The position numbers and the translations under genes are program-made. A DNA stretch of 64,000 nucleotides from CAZHCG01 sp046484285 (GTDB taxonomy: Bacteria > Myxococcota_A > Polyangia > JAAYKL01), in assembly GCA_046484285.1 (NCBI GenBank), contig JAWOBP010000088.1, positions 1 through 64,000 on the forward strand, read 5' to 3'. Numbering within the stretch: position 1 is the first letter of the stretch; each line of letters starts with the position of its first letter. Positions 25,856-34,793 of this stretch are shown here, in pieces. A model generated the notes under the pieces. The model did not search any database. It was not told the origin of the DNA and saw only the letters and a program-made list of their open reading frames with translations.

Positions 25856-28623
25856 GCGCGGCGGACGAGAGGCGCGTCGGGCCGACCAAGATCCTGCTGC
25901 TCAACTGCGGGAAGTTCGATTTCGCGCAGGTGGACATCGACGCACCCTTGCATCTGGTGGGCGCCAACAACGTCGGCAAGACGTCTCTGATCGCCCTTTT
26001 GCAGCTGCTCTACATCGATGATCAGCGAAAGATGCACTTCGCTCGCGATTTCGCCGAGACAAGACGCTACTACTTTCCCGACGTTTACAGTTACGTGCTG
26101 TTCGAGTGCCTGACGCCCACGGGATTCAAGGTCGTGGGGGCACGAGGTCTGGGGCCGGTCAGGCAATACGAGTTCGAGAGGTTCTGCTACCTGGGGCGTC
26201 TCGATGTGGAAGACTACGTGGACGACGAGCATCGTATTCGTTCTCATGAGGAGATTCTTCCCGCCCTGGCCGATCGCGACTTCGCGCGCCTCCAGCCCCG
26301 CCACCTTCGCGCGGCGCTGACCGGCGTGGGGGACAACCGGGGAGTGGATCTGCGGCTGGTGCCGGCGCGCCACGGGGGGACCTATTCGCGTTTCCGCAAG
26401 GTGTTCAACAACATTCTACGACTGTCGCACCTCAAGCAGGATGAGCTGAAAAGGCTGGTCCTGGACGTTTTTGATGCCGAGTTCCAGCAACGCAGCATAG
26501 ACCTGGCGAAGACATACGCCCACGGGTTCGAGCGAGTGCGGAAGGACTCCCAAGAGCTGCGGGATCTGAAGCTGCTGGAAGAAGACATAAAGTCGTTGCT
26601 GGAGCACATCGAAAAACGGGAAGATTGCCGGCGCGTTCTCCCGGCCCTTTGGGAGGCGCTGGGCCGGGCGCTGACCGGGGCGAGATCGGAGTTGGATCGG
26701 GAAAAACGCGATCTCGAAGGAGAGCTGGACCAAAGCGAGCAGCGAAAGCGGTCGCTCGACGAGCGCATCGAGGCGTTGAGACAAAGGAGGGACGACTCGG
26801 CGAACCGTATGGCGGGGCTCGAGTACGAGCTGCGTCGTCTGGATTCGGAGCGAGAGCGCTTTGCGGATTTCGTCGTCGAATGGGAGGAGCAGAGGAAGCG
26901 CAACCTGAGCGAATCGATAGATTCTCTGGCTTTCAAGCTCGGACAGTCGAAACGGGAGCCGCAGTCGCGGGTCGAGGCGCGGCTGTACAAGCTGGAAAAC
27001 GAAATCGAGTTGCGCGAGCGACGGTTGGAAGGGCTGGCTAGCAGTGCCGTGCATTGGCTGCGAGAGCGATTCGAGGACGAGGAGCTCGAAGACGTCTTTC
27101 GCCTGCTGAATCCGGGCCTGCTGGACTCGAAGCTGGAGGGAGAGGACGCCGGGGGGCGAGTGTACGACCCAGAGCGAGCCACAGGCTCTTTGCGCGAGCT
27201 GCTGTCGTGGCGCGACGGTCGGATCGTGCGCGGGATGGGTGTGGAGCTCGACCTGGATGAAATTGATGCACCCGGCCTGTCCCGCCATGCGAATCCCGGG
27301 GTGATCCGGGACGAGCTGGAAGATCTCCTGGGGCAGTTGGAATCGCAGCGCGAGGCGTTGGCGGCGGCGCGAGACGCAGAACGGCTGACGAAAGAGAAGC
27401 GTGAGCTGGAGGTGGAGCAGGAGGCGTTGATCAGGGAGCTGGGCGACTGGGGGAAGCTGCGAGAGCTGGAGTCGCGGGAGGACGAGTGGCGCAGCGAGCT
27501 GGAGTCTTTGCAGGCTCGTCGAGAGGCGGCCGAGCGGGAAGAGAAGGAGTGCGAGAAGGAGCGCGAGCGAATCGTGCGCGGCATCGAGAAAACGAAGCGC
27601 GGATGCGACGATGTCGAGAGGCAACGCCTCGCCCTCGAGGACGAGACCCGAGATTTGCGCCGTCCGCCCGCGGAATGGCCTCTCGTGGAGGTGGAAGGTC
27701 TCCCGGAGGATTTCGAGGAGCTGGTCTCGCGCTATCGGCGCGTGTATCGAGACGAGCAAATACGACAGCAGAGAGTCTCGGAGATTCTCGATCGCATCGA
27801 GAGACAGACCTACGGCGTCTACACGGCACAGGACGAGTCAGCGACAGTGCGAGCGCTGAAGGAGCAGTTGGAGAGCATTCCGGAAAAGGAGCGGGCGGTT
27901 CAGGAGCTGTGGACGAGCATCGCGGTGGGGATCAAGAAATCGCTGAGCAGTATCGCGCGTGACATCGATATTCTAAAAGGGCAGATCCAGGCGCTCAATC
28001 GGCGCATCGGCGGGGTCACCGTATCGAACTTGACCTCTCTGCGACTGCTGGTCCACGAGCGTCCCGACTGGGTCGAGCACATTCGCAAGATCAGTCTGGA
28101 CGAGGACATGCCGCTGTTCGCCGACCCGCGGGCGGTTCGCAGCTCTTTGGAGGACCTGGGGCGCCTGCTGTCGGACCATCCTCGCATCGATCTGGAAGAT
28201 CTTTTCGATCTGAGATTCGAGGTAGAAACGCCGGATGGGAAGCTCCGCACGCACGCCCATCTCGACGCGATCGAGTCCAACGGCACCACCGTCACGATCA
28301 AGGTGCTGGTCAACCTGGTGCTCTTGAGCGGATTGTTGGAAGGGGCGAACGTGCACATACCGTTCTACCTGGACGAGTGCTCCAGCCTGGACAACGACAA
28401 CCTGGCCGCGATTGTCGAGGCGGCTCGGGAAATGGGGTTCGTCGCGGTTCTCGCCAGTCCGGACGCGATGGACGCCGCGGAGCGCTTGTATTTCATCGAG
28501 GAGGGGTCCAATGGTCGCGTCGTGCTAGACCCCAGAGGGGCGCTCGTCCGCGTCGTAAGAAAAGAGGAGGATCCGTCGGATGAGCAGCGGCATTCATCGA
28601 GCCCTGAGCAGGCTGATCGCTGA
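25852..28623 (+). CDS. jetC: Wadjet SMC-family ATPase JetC (MksB-like)
   Basis: A 923-residue SMC-like ATPase. The N-terminal head has Walker A GANNVGKTSLIALLQLLY (about residues 37-55). About residues 230-380 and 500-680 are heptad-rich coiled coil (many Glu/Arg/Leu), separated by a hinge-like segment. The C-terminal head carries Walker B FYLDECSSLDNDN with the catalytic Glu, and the D-loop region. In Wadjet systems this ATPase extrudes plasmid DNA and presents it to JetD for cleavage. The head is intact, so the system looks active. Its 3' end overlaps jetD by 44 bases. Confidence 0.92.
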   Translation: MSAADERRVGPTKILLLNCGKFDFAQVDIDAPLHLVGANNVGKTSLIALLQLLYIDDQRKMHFARDFAETRRYYFPDVYSYVLFECLTPTGFKVVGARGLGPVRQYEFERFCYLGRLDVEDYVDDEHRIRSHEEILPALADRDFARLQPRHLRAALTGVGDNRGVDLRLVPARHGGTYSRFRKVFNNILRLSHLKQDELKRLVLDVFDAEFQQRSIDLAKTYAHGFERVRKDSQELRDLKLLEEDIKSLLEHIEKREDCRRVLPALWEALGRALTGARSELDREKRDLEGELDQSEQRKRSLDERIEALRQRRDDSANRMAGLEYELRRLDSERERFADFVVEWEEQRKRNLSESIDSLAFKLGQSKREPQSRVEARLYKLENEIELRERRLEGLASSAVHWLRERFEDEELEDVFRLLNPGLLDSKLEGEDAGGRVYDPERATGSLRELLSWRDGRIVRGMGVELDLDEIDAPGLSRHANPGVIRDELEDLLGQLESQREALAAARDAERLTKEKRELEVEQEALIRELGDWGKLRELESREDEWRSELESLQARREAAEREEKECEKERERIVRGIEKTKRGCDDVERQRLALEDETRDLRRPPAEWPLVEVEGLPEDFEELVSRYRRVYRDEQIRQQRVSEILDRIERQTYGVYTAQDESATVRALKEQLESIPEKERAVQELWTSIAVGIKKSLSSIARDIDILKGQIQALNRRIGGVTVSNLTSLRLLVHERPDWVEHIRKISLDEDMPLFADPRAVRSSLEDLGRLLSDHPRIDLEDLFDLRFEVETPDGKLRTHAHLDAIESNGTTVTIKVLVNLVLLSGLLEGANVHIPFYLDECSSLDNDNLAAIVEAAREMGFVAVLASPDAMDAAERLYFIEEGSNGRVVLDPRGALVRVVRKEEDPSDEQRHSSSPEQADR

Positions 28624-29440
28624 TCGCTCTCTGCCGTGCTCGACGCTCAGCGGCCGAACGGAACGAGGCATTCGTCCGCTCATCGACACCGGCGCGGTGG
28701 CTCCCCGCAGGCGAGGCAGGGGCATGGTGCTGGAAGTCCGGGATATCGCCGCCGTCTCCGCTTTTTACGAAAAGCTGTTTCCGCATGGGAATGTCGCGCC
28801 GAGCTCCGAGGACGGCACCTCCCCGGCTCCGCGGGGCGAGGCGGTCGCGTTGTTTCGAGACGCCAAACGGGCCCGCTCGGCCGCCGCAGAGCCGGTTCTG
28901 CTTCGCGCCGCGGGAGAAGCGAGGGCCGTTCGCGGAGAGGCGAGCATCGACTTGTGCGAGCTGACGCGGGCCGCGGGCGCCGCCTGTCTGCTGGTGGACG
29001 ACCGGCCGGGCTGGTGCCTGCAAGGGACGGTCGCGGTGATCGAGAACCTCGAGGTCTTTTTGAGCTTCGAAAAGCTGCGGACCCGGGCGTCGACGGCGCT
29101 CTACTCCGCCGGGAGGCTTTCGCGCCGCGTGCGGAGCTGGCTGGCGTCGGACGAGATGAGGAGCTGCGACTACCTTCACTGCGGAGACTACGATCCGGTT
29201 GGTCTCGACGAGTACCTGCGATTGAGAGACGAGCTCGGCTCGCGGGTGGAGCTTCATCTTCCCCCTTGCATCGAGGCGCTTTTCCGCCGCTACGGAAAGC
29301 GAGAGCTGTTGCGCGATTCGCCCGCGATCCTGGCCCGTCTGCGGCGGGTCGATCTTCCTTCGATCCGCCGGGTGGTGAGTCTCATGGACGAGACGGGCTG
29401 CGGCCTGGAGCAGGAAGCGCTGCTGCTGGACCGGCCGTGA
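28580..29440 (+). CDS. jetD: Wadjet nuclease subunit JetD (TOPRIM)
   Basis: A 286-residue protein with a TOPRIM-type nuclease domain. VAVIENLEVFLSF supplies the catalytic Glu and LHCGDYDPVGLDEYL supplies the DxD pair, related to topoisomerase VI/Spo11 A subunits. JetD cuts circular DNA after the SMC motor has pulled it into a loop. AGGAGG precedes ATG 28580 inside the jetC end. The protein is shorter than JetD of the best-known type I systems (around 390 residues), mainly in the N-terminal part, suggesting another Wadjet type. The active-site residues are present. Confidence 0.87.
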   Translation: MSSGIHRALSRLIADRSLPCSTLSGRTERGIRPLIDTGAVAPRRRGRGMVLEVRDIAAVSAFYEKLFPHGNVAPSSEDGTSPAPRGEAVALFRDAKRARSAAAEPVLLRAAGEARAVRGEASIDLCELTRAAGAACLLVDDRPGWCLQGTVAVIENLEVFLSFEKLRTRASTALYSAGRLSRRVRSWLASDEMRSCDYLHCGDYDPVGLDEYLRLRDELGSRVELHLPPCIEALFRRYGKRELLRDSPAILARLRRVDLPSIRRVVSLMDETGCGLEQEALLLDRP

Positions 29441-29474
29441 GATCGGACTTCAGTGGCGCCTCCCGGGCTCTCCG

Positions 29475-29547
29475 GCCAATCGGATCATTGCATCAGTGGG
29501 TGGGACTGCTCCAGCGCTGATATGGGGTTTGCTCTGCCGGAGCTGAT
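29475..29547. repeat. imperfect inverted repeat between jetD and the helicase gene
   Basis: Arms resembling GCCAATCGGATCA (about 29475) and TGATTCCGATTGGC (about 29534) are complementary except for one bulged base. They lie in the 123-base gap where the two convergent genes end. It could end or stabilise either transcript, but there is no U-tract. Confidence 0.35.
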
Positions 29548-29563
29548 TCCGATTGGCAGCGTA

Positions 29564-31969
29564 TCACCGGCGAGATCGACGTCCGCTGTCACGGCTGAGA
29601 CGACCCTCGGCGCCGCAAGCGTCGGTGAGGTCGTCGTGTTCCCAAAAGCCTTGCAGCAGCTCTTTCAGCTGCTCGGGGCCTTTCACCGGCTCTCGGTGGG
29701 ACCAGTGCTCGGGCAGCAGGCCGGCGAAGTCGGGGCGCCCGAAGCGCTCGTCGATCAGCAACAGCGCCCCGCGGTCGGTGGCCGATCGGATCACCCGGCC
29801 CGCGGCCTGCATGACGCGTCCGATTCCGGGGTAGGCGTAGGCGAAGGCGAAACCGTCTCCCTCGCTTCTGGCAAAGTGGGCTCGGATCCGCTCGCGCTCC
29901 GGGCCGACCGCGGGCAGGCCCACGCTGACCACCGCGGCTCCGGAGAGCCGATCGCCGACCAGGTCGATCCCCTCTCCGAAGACGCCGCCCATCACGGCGA
30001 AGCCCAGCAGCGGCCGCTCGTCCCCGAGCTCGGTGAGGAAGTCGTGGCGCGCCCGCTCGTCCATCTCGCGGTCTTGAGCGACGCAGCGCACCTCCGGATG
30101 GCTGCTGCGAAAGCCGTCGAACAGCATCCGCAGGTAGTCGTGGGACGGCAAAAAGGTCAGGTAGTTTCCCGGCCTCGCCGCGATCAGCGCGCGGATCAGA
30201 TCCGCGACTTCGATCAACGAGCGCCGGCGTGCGCGGTAGCTGACCGGCGTGCGATCCGCGACTGCGATGCAGAGGTTTCGCGCGGGAAAAGGAGAGGGGA
30301 TCGAAAGCAGCTCGGCCCCTTCGCCGGCTCCGAGCGTGCGCGCGTGATAGGCGAGCGGAGTCAACGTCCCGGAGAAGAAGATCGCCGGGCGGCGCCCCAG
30401 CGCGGCGTCGATCTCGGCGGATGGGTCCAGGCACAGCAGGCGCAAAGCGCCGTTCCTTCCCCGGCTGGTCGCAAGCGCCGCGTAGCGTCCCTCCGTCGCG
30501 GCCCGGGCGCGATTGGAAAACGCCATCGCGCGAAACCTGAGCTCGCCGATCGCGGCACAGCCACCCGCCGTGGGATGCTCCCACAGCGCCGATCTGGCCG
30601 CGACGCAGAATCGATCCGCGGCGTCCAGCAGCTCTGCCGGGACCGCGTCCAGCTCGCGGGTCTTCTTCTCGCTCGCCTCTTTGCAACAACGCGCCAGCGC
30701 GCCGCCGAGCGCGTCCAGGCAGCGTAGCAGCTCGCGGCCGAGACCGTCGGATTCGGATCGAGCGGCCCGAATCCGGGCGGTGTCGAGCTCGACCGAGAGC
30801 ATCTCCCGAGCGCGGTCGACCAGGTTGTGCGCCTCGTCGACCAGCAGCGCCCTTGCGGCGGCGCCGGGCGAGCGCATCACCTTGGGGCTGACCGAGGGAT
30901 CGAAGGCGTAGTTGACGTCGCCGACCACAAGGTCCATCCACGGCACCGCCTCCAGTGAGAGCAGAAACGGGCAGACTCGGTGCCGAGCCGCCACGCGCTC
31001 GACAGGTGCGGGACCAGAATCCGCCGCGGAGAACAGCTCGCCCAGCGCGCCGCGCAGGCGGTCGAAGTGGCCGGCCGCCAACGGGCAATCGCCCGCGTCG
31101 CAGGCGCTGCCCGGGTGCGGGCAGATTCGGAAGCGCGCGACCAGCTGGAGCCACTTGAGGCGCGCGCCGGATTCGCGCAGGGCCGATATCGTTTCGGCCA
31201 CCGGGGCGCGACCCGTGTTGCGCGCCGTGAGGTACAGGATCTGCTCTGAGCTCGATTTGGGAAGCGCGCTCAGAGCCCCGTGGAGCGCCGCAGCGGTTTT
31301 ACCGATCCCGGTCGGGGCCTCGCTCAGCAGGCGGCCGGATCTCAGCACGGCGCGACGCGCGGCCGCGGAAAGATCGAGCTGACCGGGGCGCGGGCGGGGG
31401 TGCACAAAGCCCAGGTTGCGAAGCGAGCGGTCGCGCTCGCGGCGCCAGTCGGTGACTGTGTGCAGCCAGTCGAGGTAGGTCGACACGGCGCGCGTCAACA
31501 GATCGTCGAGCTGCTCGCGGGAGATCGTCCGCTCGAAGGTGCGGACCTCGAGCGTCTCCAAGTGCAGGTAGGTCAGGCGCGTCTCGACGCGAGGCAGGTC
31601 TTCCTCTGCGGCCAGCAGAGCGGCGTACAGCAGGAGCTGCGCCCAGTGCTGCGGGTGATCGTCCCTCCCGATCAGCACCAGCGGCCTGAGCACGGTCTTG
31701 ATCTCGTGCACGACCGCCGTGGAGCCGCGCCGGTCCACGCCGTCCGCGCGTCCGCCGACCAGCAGCCGGATACCGCCTCGCTCCCAGGCGTCCTCGAGGC
31801 GCACCTCGCTCTCCACGCCGTCGGGCAAAGAGCGTTGCAGCAGGCGATGGCCGTGGCCGCCCTCCGCGTACGTCGGCGCGAGCCCGCCGCCGCTGCTCAG
31901 GTCGCCGCGCGCCAGCGAGAAGCGCGCCAGCTCGCGAACGGAGACGGAGATCAGGCCGTTGGAAGGCAT
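29564..31969 (-). CDS. XPD/DinG-type helicase fused to N-terminal PD-(D/E)XK nuclease
   Basis: An 801-residue superfamily 2 helicase of the Rad3/XPD group. The N-terminal ~190 residues contain a PD-(D/E)XK core (GGRADGVDRRG, then VVHEIKTV with the ExK). The helicase has Walker A APTGIGKTAAAL, the DEAH box LLVDEAHNLVD, motif III-like FFSGTLTPLAY, and motif VI QAAGRVIRS. Four Cys in the order FRICPHPGSACDAGDC and HRVC, about 50 residues apart, match the XPD iron-sulfur cluster. It should unwind 5' to 3' and may cut DNA. It is convergent with jetD, 123 bases apart; start ATG 31969 has a weak ribosome-binding site. Confidence 0.88.
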   Translation of the reverse strand: MPSNGLISVSVRELARFSLARGDLSSGGGLAPTYAEGGHGHRLLQRSLPDGVESEVRLEDAWERGGIRLLVGGRADGVDRRGSTAVVHEIKTVLRPLVLIGRDDHPQHWAQLLLYAALLAAEEDLPRVETRLTYLHLETLEVRTFERTISREQLDDLLTRAVSTYLDWLHTVTDWRRERDRSLRNLGFVHPRPRPGQLDLSAAARRAVLRSGRLLSEAPTGIGKTAAALHGALSALPKSSSEQILYLTARNTGRAPVAETISALRESGARLKWLQLVARFRICPHPGSACDAGDCPLAAGHFDRLRGALGELFSAADSGPAPVERVAARHRVCPFLLSLEAVPWMDLVVGDVNYAFDPSVSPKVMRSPGAAARALLVDEAHNLVDRAREMLSVELDTARIRAARSESDGLGRELLRCLDALGGALARCCKEASEKKTRELDAVPAELLDAADRFCVAARSALWEHPTAGGCAAIGELRFRAMAFSNRARAATEGRYAALATSRGRNGALRLLCLDPSAEIDAALGRRPAIFFSGTLTPLAYHARTLGAGEGAELLSIPSPFPARNLCIAVADRTPVSYRARRRSLIEVADLIRALIAARPGNYLTFLPSHDYLRMLFDGFRSSHPEVRCVAQDREMDERARHDFLTELGDERPLLGFAVMGGVFGEGIDLVGDRLSGAAVVSVGLPAVGPERERIRAHFARSEGDGFAFAYAYPGIGRVMQAAGRVIRSATDRGALLLIDERFGRPDFAGLLPEHWSHREPVKGPEQLKELLQGFWEHDDLTDACGAEGRLSRDSGRRSRR

Positions 31970-31983
31970 CTTCTATTTTCGCG

Positions 31984-33267
31984 TCAGACCAGCACGCGCT
32001 CGATCCGCGCCCCGAGCCTGCGCAGCCGCTCGTCGATCTCCTCGTAACCGCGGTCGATCTGTCGGATGTTGTGGATCACGGAGCGGCCCCTGGCGCGCAG
32101 CGCGGCGATCAGCAGCGCCATTCCGGCGCGGATGTCAGGGCTGGACAGCTCGCGGCCGTAGAGGTTGGAGGGGCCGATCACAACCGCCCGGTGGGGGTCG
32201 CAAAGCACGATCTTGGCCCCCATCGAGATCAGGCTGTCGACGAAAAACAGGCGGCTTTCGAACATCTTCTCGTGGACGAGCACGGTGCCCCGGCACTGGG
32301 TGGCGGTGACCACGGCGATCGAGGTCAGGTCCGCTGGAAAGCCGGGCCAGGGAGCGTCGTCGATCTGCGGGATAGCGCCCCCGATGTCGCACTGCACCTC
32401 GAGTTGCTGGCCGGCGGGCACGGTCAGCCTGTCGTTCTCCAGCCTGGTCTCGAGGCCCATCTTGCGAAATGCCATGCGGATCATGCGCAGGTTTTCTGAC
32501 TCCACGTTGCGGATCGAGATCTCACCGCCGGTCACCGCGGCCAGACCGATGAAGCTGCCGATCTCGATGTGGTCGCTCATGATGCGATGCTCGGCCGTGC
32601 CGAGCGAGCCGACGCCGCGCACGGTCAGCACGTTGCTGCCGATACCCTCGATGTGCGCGCCCATCGCGTTGAGGAAGCGACACAGCCCCTGCACGTGGGG
32701 CTCGCAGGCCGCGTTGTAGATCACCGACTCGCCGTCGGCGGTGGCCGCGGCCATCACTGCGTTTTCGGTGGCCATCACCGACGCCTCGTCGAGGAAGATC
32801 TCGGTGCCCTTCAGCCCGTTCGGCGCGGTCAGGATGTACGAGCCGGAGATGTCGACCACGGCGCCGAGCTCTTGCAGCGCCAGCATGTGCGTGTCCAGCC
32901 TGCGTCTGCCGATCCGGTCGCCGCCGGGCTTGGGCAGTGTGATATGTCCGCGACGCGCAAGCATCGGACCGGCCAGCAGAAAAGAGGCCCGGACTCTCGC
33001 GCAGAGGCGCTGGTCGGGTTCGGCGCTGGCCACCCGCGTGGTGTCGACCCGCAGGTCGCGCTCGCCGATCGACTCCACCTCCGCGCCGAGGTTCTTGAGG
33101 ATCTTGATCGTGGTACCGATATCGCCGATGCGCGGGACGTTGCGCAGGACGACCGGGCCGCCGGCCAGCAGAGTGGCGGCCAGCACCGGGAGAGCCTCGT
33201 TCTTGTTGCCCGCCGGGTTGAGCTCGCCCGAGAGCGGAAACCCTCCCTCGACTATGAAGCTTCCCAT
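31984..33267 (-). CDS. murA: UDP-N-acetylglucosamine 1-carboxyvinyltransferase MurA, Asp-117 form
   Basis: A 427-residue MurA, the first committed enzyme of peptidoglycan synthesis. Present are the N-terminal GNKNEALPVLAATLL, the substrate Arg region, GATTRT-like IGTTIKILKNLGAEV, and the C-terminal RQIDRGYEEIDERLRRLGA. The catalytic loop reads LPKPGGDRIGRRRLDTH. The position of Escherichia coli Cys115 is Asp here (codon 32917-32919, residue 117 from the ATG at 33267). Enzymes with Asp at this place, such as those of mycobacteria and Chlamydia, are active and insensitive to fosfomycin. GGAGGTG precedes the chosen start; an upstream GTG at 33285 is possible. Confidence 0.93.
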   Translation of the reverse strand: MGSFIVEGGFPLSGELNPAGNKNEALPVLAATLLAGGPVVLRNVPRIGDIGTTIKILKNLGAEVESIGERDLRVDTTRVASAEPDQRLCARVRASFLLAGPMLARRGHITLPKPGGDRIGRRRLDTHMLALQELGAVVDISGSYILTAPNGLKGTEIFLDEASVMATENAVMAAATADGESVIYNAACEPHVQGLCRFLNAMGAHIEGIGSNVLTVRGVGSLGTAEHRIMSDHIEIGSFIGLAAVTGGEISIRNVESENLRMIRMAFRKMGLETRLENDRLTVPAGQQLEVQCDIGGAIPQIDDAPWPGFPADLTSIAVVTATQCRGTVLVHEKMFESRLFFVDSLISMGAKIVLCDPHRAVVIGPSNLYGRELSSPDIRAGMALLIAALRARGRSVIHNIRQIDRGYEEIDERLRRLGARIERVLV

Positions 33268-33429
33268 CTCACCTCCAAGACGCACCTGAACAGTCGCACA
33301 GTCCGGCCGGCGAGTTCAAGGCCGAATCCGCTGCGCGCAGGGCCGACCGGCGGTTTTGCAACGCGCGTCGAGGCCCGGTTATGCCGCCCGTCTTGCACGG
33401 CGGGGCGCTTGCCGTTACAGAATCGGGTG

Positions 33430-33756
33430 ATGAGTGCTCGACGACCGGTATTGGCCGTCGCGGCGATCGTGGCGATCCTGGGCGGCGCCGCGCCACCGCA
33501 GGCGGTTTTCGCGGATCGGGGGCAGGACCCGGCGCTTGAGTCCGGCATGCCCGGCAGCGAGAAGAACGATCCGCTCTCCGTGGAGCAGCGCCTGCATCTG
33601 CGCCGGTTGGCCGAGCTGGCCAAAATTCGAGTTGTCGCCAGGCAGACGAGCGACAGCGAGCTGCTCGAGGAGGCCACGGCGCTCGGAGGTCGCGAGCGCT
33701 GGAGGCACAGGCAGGTGCTGTTCCGCCTGGCCGCGGGCGAGGAGGAATCCCGATGA
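33430..33756 (+). CDS. small secreted protein, unknown
   Basis: A 108-residue protein with a signal peptide (MSARRPVLAVAAIVAILGG, cleavage near VFA-D) and a short, highly charged helical mature part (RLHLRRLAELAKIRVVARQ). It overlaps the next lipoprotein by ATGA, so the two form an operon. No family is recognised. It lies divergent from murA across a 162-base gap with no clear feature. Confidence 0.65.
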   Translation: MSARRPVLAVAAIVAILGGAAPPQAVFADRGQDPALESGMPGSEKNDPLSVEQRLHLRRLAELAKIRVVARQTSDSELLEEATALGGRERWRHRQVLFRLAAGEEESR

Positions 33757-34097
33757 CCCGCCTGGTCTGTATCTGCGCGCTGCTGGTCGCCGCGGGAGGG
33801 TGCGGAGGGGAGGCCGACGATGGCTCGACACCGGAGGTCCGGCAAGCGCGGGCCGACGGCGGCGGAGCAGATCCCGCTGCCGCCGTGGACGACGCCTCGG
33901 AGCAGGACCTGGTGAGCCGCGCTGCGGAGGAAGTGCAAGGCGGGCTGGAGCCGCAGGAGCTCGAGGCACTGCGTCAACTCTACGATCGTCACGCCGAGAA
34001 GACCATTTCGCGCCGCAACGCGGCCGAGAGGCTCGAACAGCTGACCGAAGAGGTGGACCTGGACATCGAGAATCTGTTTTCGAACGGCACGCCCTAG
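33753..34097 (+). CDS. small lipoprotein, unknown
   Basis: A 114-residue lipoprotein. The leader MTRLVCICALLVAAGGC ends in a clear lipobox. The mature part has an Asp/Ala-rich spacer, then a helical C-terminal half (LEALRQLYDRHAEKTIS, ERLEQLTEEVDLDIENLF). Coupled to the secreted protein upstream, so the pair may interact in the periplasm. The end is ten bases from the convergent gene at 34107. Confidence 0.7.
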   Translation: MTRLVCICALLVAAGGCGGEADDGSTPEVRQARADGGGADPAAAVDDASEQDLVSRAAEEVQGGLEPQELEALRQLYDRHAEKTISRRNAAERLEQLTEEVDLDIENLFSNGTP

Positions 34098-34106
34098 ATC
34101 TGTGCG

Positions 34107-34793
34107 TCAGAGACGACGCGGGCCGGGATTACTGCGGCGCTTGCGACGGCGGCCGCGTTTTGCTTCGCGCTGCTCGAAGGACTGGCCGAAAAGGAAGATG
34201 CGCGAGCGCTCCGGCAGCCGCAGGCGGCGCAAGGGGCTCGACGGACGCAGCTCCGGGCGCTGCGAGGTGTCCAGGGTGATCACCAGCTCTTCGCCGGGCT
34301 CGCCTTCCAGCGCGAGCTGGGCGACTCCCGCCTCGTTCGTGGCGGCGACCTTTCGGCCGTTGAGCAGCACGGGCAGCTCGGCGCGACCGTCCGTGCGGAC
34401 CGCGAGCAGATGGGCGCGAGAGGTCGGAGCGCAGACGAAGTCCGTCTCGATCGGAACCGGTTCCACTTTGCCGTCGACACCGATCCGTCGCAGGCGTCGC
34501 AGGCGGAGCTGTTGCATCTCGTCGTCCTCGGGCGCGCTTCCCGGCGGGCAGCCGACGCCGACCCGCACAAGGCGACCCTCGGCGCCCCGCAGCCGAGCGG
34601 CGAACGTTCCCTCGGCGTCGGTCTCGCCGCGTTTTTCCCCGTCGATCGCAACGACCGCGCCGGCGACCGGCTGGTCGAGGTGATCGGTCACGGAAACCGA
34701 GAGCAGGACCGGCAGCGGCTCTTTGCGATCCACCGAGCCGCACGCGACGACCGCCAGTGCAAAGAGCAACGTCTTCAACGCGGTGCCCCTCAT
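34107..34793 (-). CDS. lipoprotein with carboxypeptidase-regulatory-like domain and basic tail
   Basis: A 228-residue lipoprotein with leader MRGTALKTLLFALAVVACG. The region around DQPVAGAVVAIDGEKRGETDAEGTF has the alternating pattern of carboxypeptidase-regulatory or PEGA-like beta-sandwich domains. The last 35 residues are extremely basic (REAKRGRRRKRRSN). It is the last gene of the five-gene FHA/CpaF operon and overlaps the preceding gene by ATGA. Role unknown; it may anchor or cap a secretion machine at the envelope. Confidence 0.72.
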   Translation of the reverse strand: MRGTALKTLLFALAVVACGSVDRKEPLPVLLSVSVTDHLDQPVAGAVVAIDGEKRGETDAEGTFAARLRGAEGRLVRVGVGCPPGSAPEDDEMQQLRLRRLRRIGVDGKVEPVPIETDFVCAPTSRAHLLAVRTDGRAELPVLLNGRKVAATNEAGVAQLALEGEPGEELVITLDTSQRPELRPSSPLRRLRLPERSRIFLFGQSFEQREAKRGRRRKRRSNPGPRRL

